Positions 1-8,011 of a DNA stretch of 34,376 bases are shown piece after piece. Source of the stretch: Methyloglobulus sp. GTDB lineage: Bacteria; Pseudomonadota; Gammaproteobacteria; Methylococcales; Methylomonadaceae. Position 1 is the first letter of the stretch. Each line of letters begins with the position of its first letter. Position numbers and translations under genes: made by a program. The DNA lies in the NCBI GenBank assembly GCA_013141505.1, contig JABFQX010000048.1, positions 1-34,376 of the forward strand, read 5' to 3'. Under the pieces are notes generated by a model that saw only the letters and a program-made list of their open reading frames with translations, had not been told where the DNA came from and did no database searches.

Positions 1-296
1 GCGACGGTCAGTTCAACGGTGCCCAAGCCCGCGGAAAAGTGACCGCCCGACACGCTCACCGTCTGCGTCAGGTATTCCCGCAATTCCTTCGCCAGTGCCT
101 TCAATTGCGGCTTCTTGAGCTTTTTGACATCAGCCGGGGTGTCGATATTTTCTAACAAGGAAGAACTTTCAGCATCATTGACATTATTCATATTTGAATC
201 AATTCCTTCCACTAATATCAAGGGTATTTGTACTGGCGCAATCACATCAGCGACCAAGGGAGCATCCATTTTTCTACGACGAGGTGATTGTTTCAT
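1..296 (-). CDS. dxs: 1-deoxy-D-xylulose-5-phosphate synthase, N-terminal part (cut by window edge)
   Basis: This is the first 98 codons of Dxs, the thiamine-diphosphate enzyme that condenses pyruvate and glyceraldehyde 3-phosphate in the first step of the MEP isoprenoid pathway. The reverse strand translates to a protein containing LLENIDTPADVKKL and then VSGGHFSAGLGTVELTV, the typical Dxs N-terminus with its SGGH segment. The frame stays open to base 1, so the C-terminal five sixths lies outside the window. The ATG at 296 has AAGG about 10 nt upstream but gives roughly 35-40 residues before the usual Dxs start. An internal ATG at 191, preceded by GGAAGG, would give the normal N-terminus and may be the real start. 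It follows ispA and xseB on the same strand, a classic gammaproteobacterial order that joins the MEP pathway to prenyl diphosphate synthesis. Confidence 0.93.
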   Translation of the reverse strand, partial: MKQSPRRRKMDAPLVADVIAPVQIPLILVEGIDSNMNNVNDAESSSLLENIDTPADVKKLKKPQLKALAKELREYLTQTVSVSGGHFSAGLGTVELTV

Positions 297-352
297 AGGG
301 ACACCTTAAACAAAGTTAATAGCTCAATGACCGATAACAATGCAGTTAACTG

Positions 353-1249
353 CTAATGGTCACGTTGAATAATGTACAACGACAAATCACGTAACAAGTC
401 CGCTTCTGAACCAAAAACAGCTAAATTATCAATCGCTTTTTCATGCAATTCTTGGGCTTTTTGCTTGGCTCCCGCCATGCCTAACAAGGCAGGATAGGTC
501 GGCTTAGCATTTTCCTTATCTTTACCTTGAGTTTTACCCAAAGTGACCGTGTCGCTCTCTTCGTCAAGAATGTCGTCTTTGACCTGGAATGACAGGCCTA
601 TGCATTTAGCGTAATGGTCAAGCCGAGTGGCTATTGCCGGTTCAATGTTGTTTTTTGCCAACGTCGCCATCGTGACGCTGGCGCGGATCAAAGCACCGGT
701 TTTGTGGATGTGCATGTTCTCCAATTCGGGGAGATTCAATTGTGTGCCAACCGATTCCAAATCAATCGCCTGACCACCGACCATACCTTGCGAACCACTT
801 GCTTTCGCAAGCGTTGTAATCATCAGCAAGCGACTTTCTGCTGAAGCGGAAATAGTCGCGTCATGCGCCAAAACTTCAAAGGCCAGCGCTTGTAAGGCAT
901 CACCGGTCAAAATGGCAGTTGCCTCATCAAAAGCGACATGACACGTTGGCTTTCCACGCCTGAGATCATCATCGTCCATTGCGGGCAGGTCATCGTGAAT
1001 TAATGAGTAAACGTGAATGAATTCAACAGCACAGGCGATACCGTCAACAGCGTCTGGGTTGATACCCAAAGTATTGGCGGTAGCATAGGTCAACATAGGT
1101 CGCATCCGTTTGCCACCATCCAGTACGCAATAGCGCATCGCTTTATGCAACTTCTGGGGCAGGATTTTTTCATTCGGAAGCCTTGTTTCAAGGGCTTTCT
1201 CGACCCGATCCTGACAAAAGTTGAGGTATTGTTTTAGGGCATTACTCAT
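353..1249 (-). CDS. ispA: Farnesyl diphosphate synthase (polyprenyl synthetase family)
   Basis: A 298-residue trans-prenyltransferase that adds isopentenyl diphosphate to DMAPP and GPP to make farnesyl diphosphate, feeding undecaprenyl, quinone and hopanoid/carotenoid synthesis. The first aspartate-rich motif DDLPAMDDDD is at about residues 86-95 and the second, DDILD, at about 225-229. GGKRMRP, which binds isopentenyl diphosphate, is at about 45-51. Length matches E. coli IspA (299). The ATG at 1249 lies inside the end of xseB, an 8-bp overlap that suggests translational coupling, and dxs starts about 57 bp after its stop. It could be a geranylgeranyl synthase variant, but length and operon context favour IspA. 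Confidence 0.96.
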   Translation of the reverse strand: MSNALKQYLNFCQDRVEKALETRLPNEKILPQKLHKAMRYCVLDGGKRMRPMLTYATANTLGINPDAVDGIACAVEFIHVYSLIHDDLPAMDDDDLRRGKPTCHVAFDEATAILTGDALQALAFEVLAHDATISASAESRLLMITTLAKASGSQGMVGGQAIDLESVGTQLNLPELENMHIHKTGALIRASVTMATLAKNNIEPAIATRLDHYAKCIGLSFQVKDDILDEESDTVTLGKTQGKDKENAKPTYPALLGMAGAKQKAQELHEKAIDNLAVFGSEADLLRDLSLYIIQRDH

Positions 1250-1475
1250 TGTTGAAAGACTCCAAAACCTGACTGTCGCTTTTATCGATCAAAATCTGCA
1301 CTTTTTGCTCCGCTTCTTGCAATGCTTTTTGGCAACTCCGGGTTAGGCTTACCCCGCGCTCGAAAGACCGCAAAGACTCCTCCAAAGAAATGTCACCGGA
1401 CTCAAGCCGACTGACCAATTGTTCCAATTCGGCAAGCGAATCTTCAAATGAAACGGCGGTTTTCTTTTTAGTCAT
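1242..1475 (-). CDS. xseB: Exodeoxyribonuclease VII small subunit
   Basis: A 77-residue small subunit of exonuclease VII, which binds XseA to degrade single-stranded DNA. The sequence has the family pattern SFEDSLAELEQLVSRLESGD, then a conserved FERGV helix and QKVQIL. The frame can be extended to a TTG at 1490, but the ATG at 1475 gives MTKKKTAVSFE, which aligns with the E. coli start, so I chose it. It is the first gene of the xseB-ispA-dxs operon and its stop overlaps the ispA start. Confidence 0.94.
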   Translation of the reverse strand: MTKKKTAVSFEDSLAELEQLVSRLESGDISLEESLRSFERGVSLTRSCQKALQEAEQKVQILIDKSDSQVLESFNNE

Positions 1476-1522
1476 GTTGGCTTTATACAATAATGCGACA
1501 TATTGTTAATTTTTTGCAACAT

Positions 1523-1551
1523 TATATATGAATTTGGCTTTTAAGTGACAA
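1523..1551 (-). promoter_or_regulatory. Predicted sigma70-type promoter of xseB-ispA-dxs
   Basis: On the minus strand TTGTCA (1551-1546) is followed after 17 bp by TATATA (1528-1523). A TATAAT overlaps the latter at 1526-1521, with 19-bp spacing. It lies about 50 bp upstream of the xseB ATG in an AT-rich 140-bp gap and no other gene could use it. Prediction from sequence match only. Confidence 0.5.
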
Positions 1552-1619
1552 CAAAAGCGACTTTTTGGACAAGCTCGCTCAAATCGCGCTTTTTGTTTGC
1601 ATGACGCAACAAACAGCTA

Positions 1620-1904
1620 TCAATTTTTTTGGGGTACTGACTCAATAAGCAATAATTTTTCATTGTGATTCAGTTTCTTAATGGCACTCTCGCGCTTACT
1701 GGCAGAACTTCGACCATGCCCTTGTTCAACGTAAACGATTTTTACAGGTTGCCGACCACGAAAATATTTTGCACCTTGCTGATCGCAATGCTGTTTAAAG
1801 CGTCTTGGTAAATTGTTTGTAATGCCCGTGTAGATTGAATTATCACTGCACAAGATCATGTAAACAGACCAATTGGATGGACTTGAATTGATGGGAAATT
1901 GCAT
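1620..1904 (-). CDS. GIY-YIG nuclease domain protein (UPF0213/YhbQ-like)
   Basis: A small single-domain GIY-YIG protein of about 94 residues. The signature appears as VYMILCSDNSIYTGITNN, where VYM and YTG stand for the GIY and YIG elements. It is followed by the family's conserved RRFKQH arginine/histidine segment, a KYFRGR segment and the catalytic-type glutamate in KRESAIKKL. This matches YhbQ/UPF0213 in length and order. Substrates of this family are poorly defined; relatives include UvrC and SLX1 nucleases. A GTG at 1943 would add 13 residues (MDSKRYLPPPLTD) with no ribosome site; the ATG at 1904 is the more conservative choice. It appears monocistronic, between xseB and an oppositely oriented gene. 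Confidence 0.83.
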   Translation of the reverse strand: MQFPINSSPSNWSVYMILCSDNSIYTGITNNLPRRFKQHCDQQGAKYFRGRQPVKIVYVEQGHGRSSASKRESAIKKLNHNEKLLLIESVPQKN

Positions 1905-2250
1905 ATCCGTAAGTGGTGGGGGTAGGTATCGTTTTGAATCCACATTTGCTTGTTTCTACTGTAGCAAATCCTTTATTGAAATAGTTTGCTTTTTATCTGA
2001 TATCGGGGATTATGTATCACCGAAGAAGTGGTCTAACCAAACTCCTGTTCGGGGAGGTTATTATTTGTATAATAGCGAGCGTTAGGACTGCTACATTCAT
2101 CAGAATACAGATGCGGCAGCAAGTTGAGTTTAGTTCACGCTTTGCGTAGGCGATTTGTTAAATTCAGGTAAAATAATAATCAATGGAAAGTGATTGTGGC
2201 TTCCGTTGAATCAACTAGATGTAACAATCTAAACTATAGGTACGATAACG
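1905..2250. other. Gene-free stretch between divergent genes
   Basis: About 345 bp between the GIY-YIG gene (minus) and the PepSY-like gene (plus). It contains a TATAAT at 2068-2073 without a convincing -35, and a weak promoter-like pair TTGAAT (2206-2211) and TAAACT (2230-2235) only a few bases before the downstream start. The open frame at 1873-2085 has no family resemblance and partly overlaps the GIY-YIG gene, so I do not call it. Confidence 0.4.
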
Positions 2251-2712
2251 ATGCACAAATTATTATTAGTTCTGACTTTGCTTTTTTCTGCCTTATCGGC
2301 GTACGCCGAAGTGATTGAAAAAGAAGGAATACCAAACACTATCACAGATAAAATCTATAAAAAACATGCCAACGCAATCGATTTGACGGCAGAGAGGAAA
2401 AATCATTTTTCCCAGGATTTATTAAAAGTATATTACAAGGAAGGCGAAGATAAATTTGTTGATTATTTCCGGCCTGATGGTCATTTTTTCGTCTCTGGGC
2501 TGATTATTGCTGCTGACGATATGATGTTTACCGACAGCAAAGAAAAGTTAAAGGCCGAATTTAATGATTATAAAATTAAACAAGCCATTTTAGTTGTCAA
2601 TCCTAATGGCGCTGGTGAAGAGTATGATGTAGTTCTGGAAACTCAGGGCAAAGCGTGGGACGTGATCATCGATAAAAAAGGTAATTTGGCAAAAGCTGAA
2701 ATAGATAATTAA
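2251..2712 (+). CDS. Exported PepSY-like protein
   Basis: A 153-residue protein with an N-terminal signal peptide (hydrophobic core LLLVLTLLFSALSAYA, probable cleavage after AYA). The mature part is two similar halves, each with a helix then strands of the form YDVVLE-(x)n-WDVIIDKKGN; the second half ends KGNLAKAE. That pattern, a repeated short beta-sheet unit ending in D.KGN, is characteristic of PepSY-like/DUF2874-type periplasmic proteins. Those are thought to bind or inhibit partners in the periplasm, but a specific role cannot be given. The ATG at 2251 is the only start that keeps the signal peptide intact. It stands alone, with an inverted repeat in the gap behind it. Family assignment is moderate; secretion is clear. 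Confidence 0.7.
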   Translation: MHKLLLVLTLLFSALSAYAEVIEKEGIPNTITDKIYKKHANAIDLTAERKNHFSQDLLKVYYKEGEDKFVDYFRPDGHFFVSGLIIAADDMMFTDSKEKLKAEFNDYKIKQAILVVNPNGAGEEYDVVLETQGKAWDVIIDKKGNLAKAEIDN

Positions 2713-2791
2713 ACGGAATTGGCAAGGAAGCATAAATTTTACTAAAGGCTAAATGGATAAGTATTGTGTTGTTTTTCAATTTTAATTATTT

Positions 2792-2875
2792 GATTCAAAG
2801 ATATTCGGTTCAAGTGCAGAAAATCATCACTTTTCTTAAGTTAATTTGAATCCCTGCGCTTGAACCAAATGAATC
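2792..2875. repeat. Imperfect inverted repeat between the PepSY-like gene and mtgA
   Basis: GGTTCAAGTGCAG (2807-2819) pairs with CTGCGCTTGAACC (2854-2866) with one G-T wobble, and outside these GATTCA (2792-2797) pairs with TGAATC (2870-2875). The loop is about 34 nt. There is no T-run immediately after either arm, so it is not a textbook intrinsic terminator. It may be a degenerate small mobile repeat or a regulatory stem. Confidence 0.55.
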
Positions 2876-2912
2876 ATCTTCAAATCCGGCGTCCAAAGAC
2901 AATACGTTAGAA

Positions 2913-3638
2913 TTGCTTATCAAAAAAATCGGCATACGCTTTAAGAAAACCACTTTTTATAGCCAATTAAGGAAGATCATAAGTGTTATGCTGGTGATTT
3001 TTTTATTGGTTTCTATCGGTCTGTGTAGCCTTCTTCGATGGCTACCACCGCCGACATCGGCGTTTATGATATATTGCCATTACCGCGATCTTGTTGATGA
3101 TAGATCATTCAGAACCATCCACTATCGCTGGATAAACGCTAAAAATATCTCACCTAACGCCATGTCAGCCGTCATGGCTTCTGAAGATCAGCGCTTTCCT
3201 GACCATTCCGGTTTTGATCTGGATTCAATAGAATCTTCTATCGATACTTATATGGATGGGGGCAAATTACGAGGTGCTAGCACCATTTCACAACAGGTGG
3301 CAAAAAACCTATTCTTGACACCCAGCAAAAGTTTTTTACGTAAAGGCATAGAAGCGTGGTTTACGTTTCTTATTGAGACCTTGTGGAGCAAAGAGAGGAT
3401 CATGGAGGTCTACCTAAACATCGCTGAATTTGGCGATCATCTGTACGGTATTGAAGCCGCCAGCCAGCATTATTTCAGCATACACGCCAAAAATATTAGC
3501 CGACCTCAAGCGGCGCTATTAGCAGCGACACTGCCTAATCCAATATTATTAAAAGCCGCACAGCCTTCCCGGTATTTGTTAAGGAGACAACAATGGATAC
3601 TCAGGCAAATGCGAAATCTTGGCAAGCCACAGCTTTAA
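2913..3638 (+). CDS. mtgA: Monofunctional biosynthetic peptidoglycan transglycosylase
   Basis: A GT51 glycosyltransferase that polymerises lipid II into glycan strands at the periplasmic face of the inner membrane. One N-terminal membrane helix (about residues 23-45) precedes the catalytic domain. Conserved motifs are in order: ASEDQRFPDHSGFD with the catalytic glutamate, GASTISQQVAKNLFL, KGIEAW, ETLWSKERIMEVYLNIAEFG and the ending LPNP. The start is a TTG at 2913, chosen because it gives 241 residues, close to E. coli MtgA (242), and a basic cytoplasmic tail; an ATG at 2988 would leave a membrane anchor with almost no cytoplasmic part. It ends 2 bp from the stop of the convergent hydrolase gene. 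Confidence 0.95.
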   Translation: MLIKKIGIRFKKTTFYSQLRKIISVMLVIFLLVSIGLCSLLRWLPPPTSAFMIYCHYRDLVDDRSFRTIHYRWINAKNISPNAMSAVMASEDQRFPDHSGFDLDSIESSIDTYMDGGKLRGASTISQQVAKNLFLTPSKSFLRKGIEAWFTFLIETLWSKERIMEVYLNIAEFGDHLYGIEAASQHYFSIHAKNISRPQAALLAATLPNPILLKAAQPSRYLLRRQQWILRQMRNLGKPQL

Positions 3639-3640
3639 CC

Positions 3641-4645
3641 TTATTTAAAAGACTTAGCTGAATTAGCTAAAATTTCTTTTGCTCTGCGATCCGCACCGGA
3701 AGGCAAGTTAACGGAGTCATGAGTTATCCAGGCAAGAATATCCTCCCAGGCAATTGCCGCCTGCAAATCACGCAGCAGCATGTGATAACCATGTGGATAT
3801 ATGCCAACCGTTTTATGAGCGCTTTCAACGCCAAGAAAGCGTTGTAAAAAATCATAGGTCGGTTGCTTAGGGATAATTTCATCATTCTCACCGTAGAGAA
3901 TAAAGGTATTGCCTTGTAATTGCCGGGCGCTGCTGAATGCGGCATCCATCAAATTAGTTAATCCGTAAATGGCTTCCACGCGGGTTTTCTTGATGGTTAG
4001 AGGATCCCGACCTAACTCCCTGAGCATTTCGATATTGTCGGACGCTTTCACTTTTACCGAGCCTCCGGTTAATGTGAGTCTCGGCACGGTATGAGCCAAT
4101 GTCCATAACAAGCTGGTCTGATACCAGGGCATCGTTTGCCTTGCCCATACCGCTGGTGCAACCAGAATTGCTCCTTCAACATCGGGCATATTCGTCTGAC
4201 TTAAGGCCGTTATGATGACTGCACCGCCCATACTTTCGCCGAGCACATAGACGGGTTGCCGGGGATAGCGATGCTTAATTAGCCCGACAAACTCACGCAG
4301 ATCGTTGGTGTAAGCCGAAACGCCAGCCCAATACCCCCGTTTTGGGGAGTCACCGAAGCCCCGTTGATCATAGGCATAACAGGCAATGCCGTGTGCACTG
4401 AAATAAGCGCCAGCCCCGTCGAAAAAATTACTGTAATCATTAAAACCATGCAATGCGACCAGTACTGCTTTAGGTTCCGCCTTGGGTAACCAGCGCCGTA
4501 ACGGCAAGCTAGCACCATCCTTAGTACTATACAGATTGTCAGTAAGATGGGCTAGGTTTAGTGCCGAACCCGGGGGATGAATCATGGGCATGCAACCAGT
4601 CAATATGACTATCAATAATAGTGGCAATCGTTGAATCGCGTTCAC
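3641..4645 (-). CDS. Alpha/beta hydrolase lipoprotein (monoacylglycerol lipase/lysophospholipase type)
   Basis: A 334-residue serine hydrolase of the Hydrolase_4 (PldB-like) group. The N-terminus ends in lipobox LTGC, with the lipidated Cys at about residue 18, so it is probably membrane-anchored. Motifs: HGFND oxyanion segment (about 66-70), DQRGFGDS (about 93-100), nucleophile elbow GESMGG with Ser about 138, Asp in YGENDEIIP (about 255), and His in YPHGYH (about 288). The triad is complete. The likely reaction is hydrolysis of monoacylglycerols or lysophospholipids, but the substrate is not determined by sequence. Start is a GTG at 4645, needed for the signal peptide; no strong ribosome site is visible. 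It is monocistronic. Confidence 0.9.
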   Translation of the reverse strand: MNAIQRLPLLLIVILTGCMPMIHPPGSALNLAHLTDNLYSTKDGASLPLRRWLPKAEPKAVLVALHGFNDYSNFFDGAGAYFSAHGIACYAYDQRGFGDSPKRGYWAGVSAYTNDLREFVGLIKHRYPRQPVYVLGESMGGAVIITALSQTNMPDVEGAILVAPAVWARQTMPWYQTSLLWTLAHTVPRLTLTGGSVKVKASDNIEMLRELGRDPLTIKKTRVEAIYGLTNLMDAAFSSARQLQGNTFILYGENDEIIPKQPTYDFLQRFLGVESAHKTVGIYPHGYHMLLRDLQAAIAWEDILAWITHDSVNLPSGADRRAKEILANSAKSFK

Positions 4646-4760
4646 GTAAATATCGGCAATCTGGCAATAGAAATAAGGCGGCTTTTTATAATCATCCTCA
4701 TCTCCTTTAGTACCAAACGGTTATTGCCTAATTGCATATAGCAAGTATTTCGCTATCTGG

Positions 4761-7709
4761 TTATTTTTGCTGAAAATACCACGCAACATCAGGAAAACTC
4801 TCCATAAGACTTTTGGCCTCTTTTGCCGGCACTGGCTTGCTTAATAAGTGGCCTTGCACCATATCACAGCCGCTTTCTTTAAGAAACTCCAGTTGTTCTT
4901 CTGTTTCAACTTCCTTAGCGATTACTTTTTTGCCCAGCTCATGAAGCATGGCAATACTATAGGTGATGATTTCAGCATCATTGGTATTCTTGGGCAAATG
5001 ACGGATGAAAGCCGGATCGATCTCGATAATCCTCGCAGGGATAGTCTTTAGCAAGTTGAGCAATGAGCTGTCAGAACCAAAATTATCAATCGACACAACC
5101 AAACCAACAGCCACCAATTGGTTAATCATGGGAATAACCAAATCCGGGTCAGAAGCCACTTCGCTTTCAGGTATCGAAAGCGTCAACCATTCCGGCTTGG
5201 CTCCGGCTTCATTAATAATGCTGATAATTTTGCTGACATCAATGGTTTTTTTGATAAAAAGGTCGCCAAGGTTAATGCTTATCAAACCCGGTAAAATGCC
5301 CTGCTTTTCCCAAACCAGCGCCTGAAAGCATACTTGCTGGATAATCCAGTACGTCATCACATCAAGCAACCCTATGTCATTGACCAAAGGCACAAAATCT
5401 GCTGGCAATACCATGCCTAATTGAGGATGATCCCACCTAATCAAAGCCTCAAAACCCATGATGTTGTAATCGCCAAGACTATGCCTACTTTGGTAATAAA
5501 CACTAAATTGACTGTGCCTATGCAAGGCATTTGTATTATCCAAATTGGACGATCTTAAGGAAATCCTGCATTCATCAAGCGCACCGACTAGCTCTTGCTG
5601 GAGCTGTAAACTGTCACTTTGATTGGCCTCAGGGGCAACGGGTGCAGTTTCCACTGACTTTGGCGGCTCTTCAAGGTTCAGGTCGGCTCGCACCTGACTA
5701 AGCAATGCTTCAGGGTCAGTGCCGTGCCGTGGATAAACGGCGACGCTCATGTTCGCATCCAGTGCTATGGATTGCTGGCCAATAAAGTAAGGAACCTGTA
5801 AGTTTTTTCTAATCTTTTCAGAAATCAGCCCCACTTTGTCGGCATCTGCTTCGGTCAGTATCAGAGCGAATTTGTTGGCTTCCAACTGTACGACAATATC
5901 TGTATCTCGCAAGGTGGAACGAAGGCGGTTGCCTGATTCATTCAATACCTCTGCTTCAGGAGGCGGCACTAAATTACCGTCGAGAAACCTCAGCCGATCC
6001 AACGATAAATACAGTAGTGCAAAAGACTTGCGGCTCTTGTTGGCCGATTGAATGGCCGATTGCAGGTATTCCACCATTGTTTGCGGATTGCTTAATTCGA
6101 ATGCCGCCTGCAAACTCGGTGATGCGGTTGGTGGCTCGCCTTTGAGTTTCCGGTCAGTAATGTCATGCATAACGCCATCCACACCGATACAGTGTCCTTG
6201 CCCATCGTACACCGGGGTATCCATGACTTCCAGCCAATGCGCTTGCCCATTAACATCCTGTATTTCTATTTCATAAGGCTTATTCGGCTGGCCTTGAATA
6301 CAATTTTCAATGTAATCATCGATATACCGATTTATGGGATTGTCTGTCAAATAATTCCGGTAATGCGCCATAAAATCAGCTTCGCTATAACCCAACAAGC
6401 TGGTCACGGACGGGCTTACATAACTAAAAACGCCATCGCAATCATGCTGATAATAAATATACTCGCTGCTGGGCATATTTGACGGCATCAAGGTGTCGTC
6501 GATTGGCTTTTCGGGCGTTTGGCCTATGAATATGGCCTGGTTCTCATTTTCGCTCGAAGGTAAACTTATAATAGGAGAAACTCGGGCTTCCATGGACATT
6601 TGCCGTAATTTTTTTTGTTTCCGTGTCCATATCAAAGCCAGCAAGAATAGCCCTGCCAGTAAGGAAACAAGCTGAGTTTTGGTGATTTTTAGAACCTCTT
6701 CGGAGGCTTCATCATTTGGTTCCTGAACAGCCGCGATGCTAGGTTTTTGTTCAATGTTGACCGGTGGGGGTGCCACAGGCTCGACCACTGGCTTCACATC
6801 AACAGGTGTAACCGGAGCGGGCGTAATTTCGACAGTTTTCGTTTCGGCTGGCTTTTCCGCTTCACTAGTTTGCTCGTTGGATTGGGATCCAGACACTATC
6901 CATTTGGCAAAAATTTCCTGAATCTTCTCCTCAGTCAAAGAGTCCAGGGCTTTTTGCAAAATCCCAACAAAAATGGGCCAGTCTTTGCGTACGGCAATGC
7001 TTTCATTGGCACTATTGCGGTCATAAAAAGCGGCAATTTTCAAATGTTCCATTTGGTATTTCGCTTGCAGATAATTTGCCGTACCCACGAAAATGATAGC
7101 AGCATCCACCCTGCCACTATTCACTTCCTTAAGGCTATCCAGCATAGTTTTGACCTGAATGCGCTTGGCTGTGGGAAATTCTTTGCCAACTTGCTCGCCA
7201 TACTGATAGCCTTCAACGACTGCGACTTTTTTATCGACAAGATCGTTACGGTTATCGATAACAGCATTATCTTCCCGGGTGATAATAACCAGGGATTTTG
7301 TCAAATACGGTTTGGTAAAACTAAACCATTCGGAACGGTCAGGCCTATCGACCATCGTTGCAACCACATCTACTTTATGTTTTGCCGCCGCTTTATAAAG
7401 GTTGTTCCAGTTTGAATTCGGGTAAATCGTAAACTCAATACCCAGACGTTCGCTTAGAAGCGCCATAATCTCAATGGCGATTCCATCGACTCTACCGCTA
7501 TCGTTCACAAAGCTATAAGGCGGTAAACTTCCGTCATAGGCCACGCGGATGCTTTTGTGTTGTGCAAGCCATTTTTTCTCATCGGGAGTCAACTGCAAAG
7601 CCACTTCAGATGCTTGCGCTTGCGAAAAACCCGTGTCTAAAGAAGGTTCGGTTGCATAAACCGCTGTCTGGGAAAAAATGAGGAATAGAAATGCGACTAG
7701 ATAAGACAT
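4761..7709 (-). CDS. Membrane sensor: solute-binding domain, PAS, degenerate GGDEF and degenerate EAL
   Basis: A 982-residue protein with a signal peptide, a periplasmic solute-binding domain of the SBP_bac_3 (amino-acid-binding) type at about 51-272, and a Pro/Val-rich linker at about 285-325. One membrane helix follows at about 345-361, then a PAS domain (about 413-520, ending DITDRK), a GGDEF-fold region (about 540-675) and an EAL domain (about 735-975). The GGDEF signature is replaced by EANKF (about 610-614), so cyclase activity is not expected. The EAL domain keeps EAL (E754), the Asn in INLGD and VQG. It has DNFG instead of DDFG, IEID instead of LKID, and AKEVE instead of AEGVE, which removes residues required in active phosphodiesterases. 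It is therefore probably a ligand-controlled c-di-GMP receptor or a partner protein. It is single-gene, facing a divergent pentapeptide gene. Confidence 0.92.
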   Translation of the reverse strand: MSYLVAFLFLIFSQTAVYATEPSLDTGFSQAQASEVALQLTPDEKKWLAQHKSIRVAYDGSLPPYSFVNDSGRVDGIAIEIMALLSERLGIEFTIYPNSNWNNLYKAAAKHKVDVVATMVDRPDRSEWFSFTKPYLTKSLVIITREDNAVIDNRNDLVDKKVAVVEGYQYGEQVGKEFPTAKRIQVKTMLDSLKEVNSGRVDAAIIFVGTANYLQAKYQMEHLKIAAFYDRNSANESIAVRKDWPIFVGILQKALDSLTEEKIQEIFAKWIVSGSQSNEQTSEAEKPAETKTVEITPAPVTPVDVKPVVEPVAPPPVNIEQKPSIAAVQEPNDEASEEVLKITKTQLVSLLAGLFLLALIWTRKQKKLRQMSMEARVSPIISLPSSENENQAIFIGQTPEKPIDDTLMPSNMPSSEYIYYQHDCDGVFSYVSPSVTSLLGYSEADFMAHYRNYLTDNPINRYIDDYIENCIQGQPNKPYEIEIQDVNGQAHWLEVMDTPVYDGQGHCIGVDGVMHDITDRKLKGEPPTASPSLQAAFELSNPQTMVEYLQSAIQSANKSRKSFALLYLSLDRLRFLDGNLVPPPEAEVLNESGNRLRSTLRDTDIVVQLEANKFALILTEADADKVGLISEKIRKNLQVPYFIGQQSIALDANMSVAVYPRHGTDPEALLSQVRADLNLEEPPKSVETAPVAPEANQSDSLQLQQELVGALDECRISLRSSNLDNTNALHRHSQFSVYYQSRHSLGDYNIMGFEALIRWDHPQLGMVLPADFVPLVNDIGLLDVMTYWIIQQVCFQALVWEKQGILPGLISINLGDLFIKKTIDVSKIISIINEAGAKPEWLTLSIPESEVASDPDLVIPMINQLVAVGLVVSIDNFGSDSSLLNLLKTIPARIIEIDPAFIRHLPKNTNDAEIITYSIAMLHELGKKVIAKEVETEEQLEFLKESGCDMVQGHLLSKPVPAKEAKSLMESFPDVAWYFQQK

Positions 7710-8011
7710 TACTTTACCGAAGTATAAAAAGACAAGTTACCTTGGATTAAAAACAATATGACAATTGTAAACCAGTTGGTCGAAAAAAAACTGCTCCATC
7801 ATTGTTAGCCTATAAAACACAATTTCTTCGATCGTTAATACTCATGATAATGATCCTTTGTTTTATAAAATATCATTTACTCAGAAGTCCACTAACAGTA
7901 ACCTGATTTCTTAAATGTCACTAGGTTGACCATAAAAAATAACGCATAATTTGGGCTGAAATACGTTTTCTTTCACCAGTCGACAACTTTAACATACAGG
8001 TCTATGCAATC
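7710..8011. other. Divergent intergenic region
   Basis: About 300 bp of AT-rich DNA between the divergent sensor and pentapeptide genes, so it must carry both promoters. I see TTGACC at 7926-7931, but the nearest CATAAT (7945-7950) is only 13 bp away, too short for a standard sigma70 promoter. No RNA gene or repeat is evident. Confidence 0.4.

Noticed and set aside
6747-7415. 222-codon plus-strand frame opposite the solute-binding sensor
   Set aside because: Antisense shadow of a well-supported domain-rich gene; no recognisable family.
7846-7855. GATAATGATC, resembling half of a Fur box
   Set aside because: Only about half of the 19-bp consensus is matched and there is no inverted second half, so it is expected by chance in AT-rich DNA.
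7926-7950. TTGACC and CATAAT as a promoter of the pentapeptide gene
   Set aside because: Spacing of 13 bp is too short for a standard sigma70 promoter.
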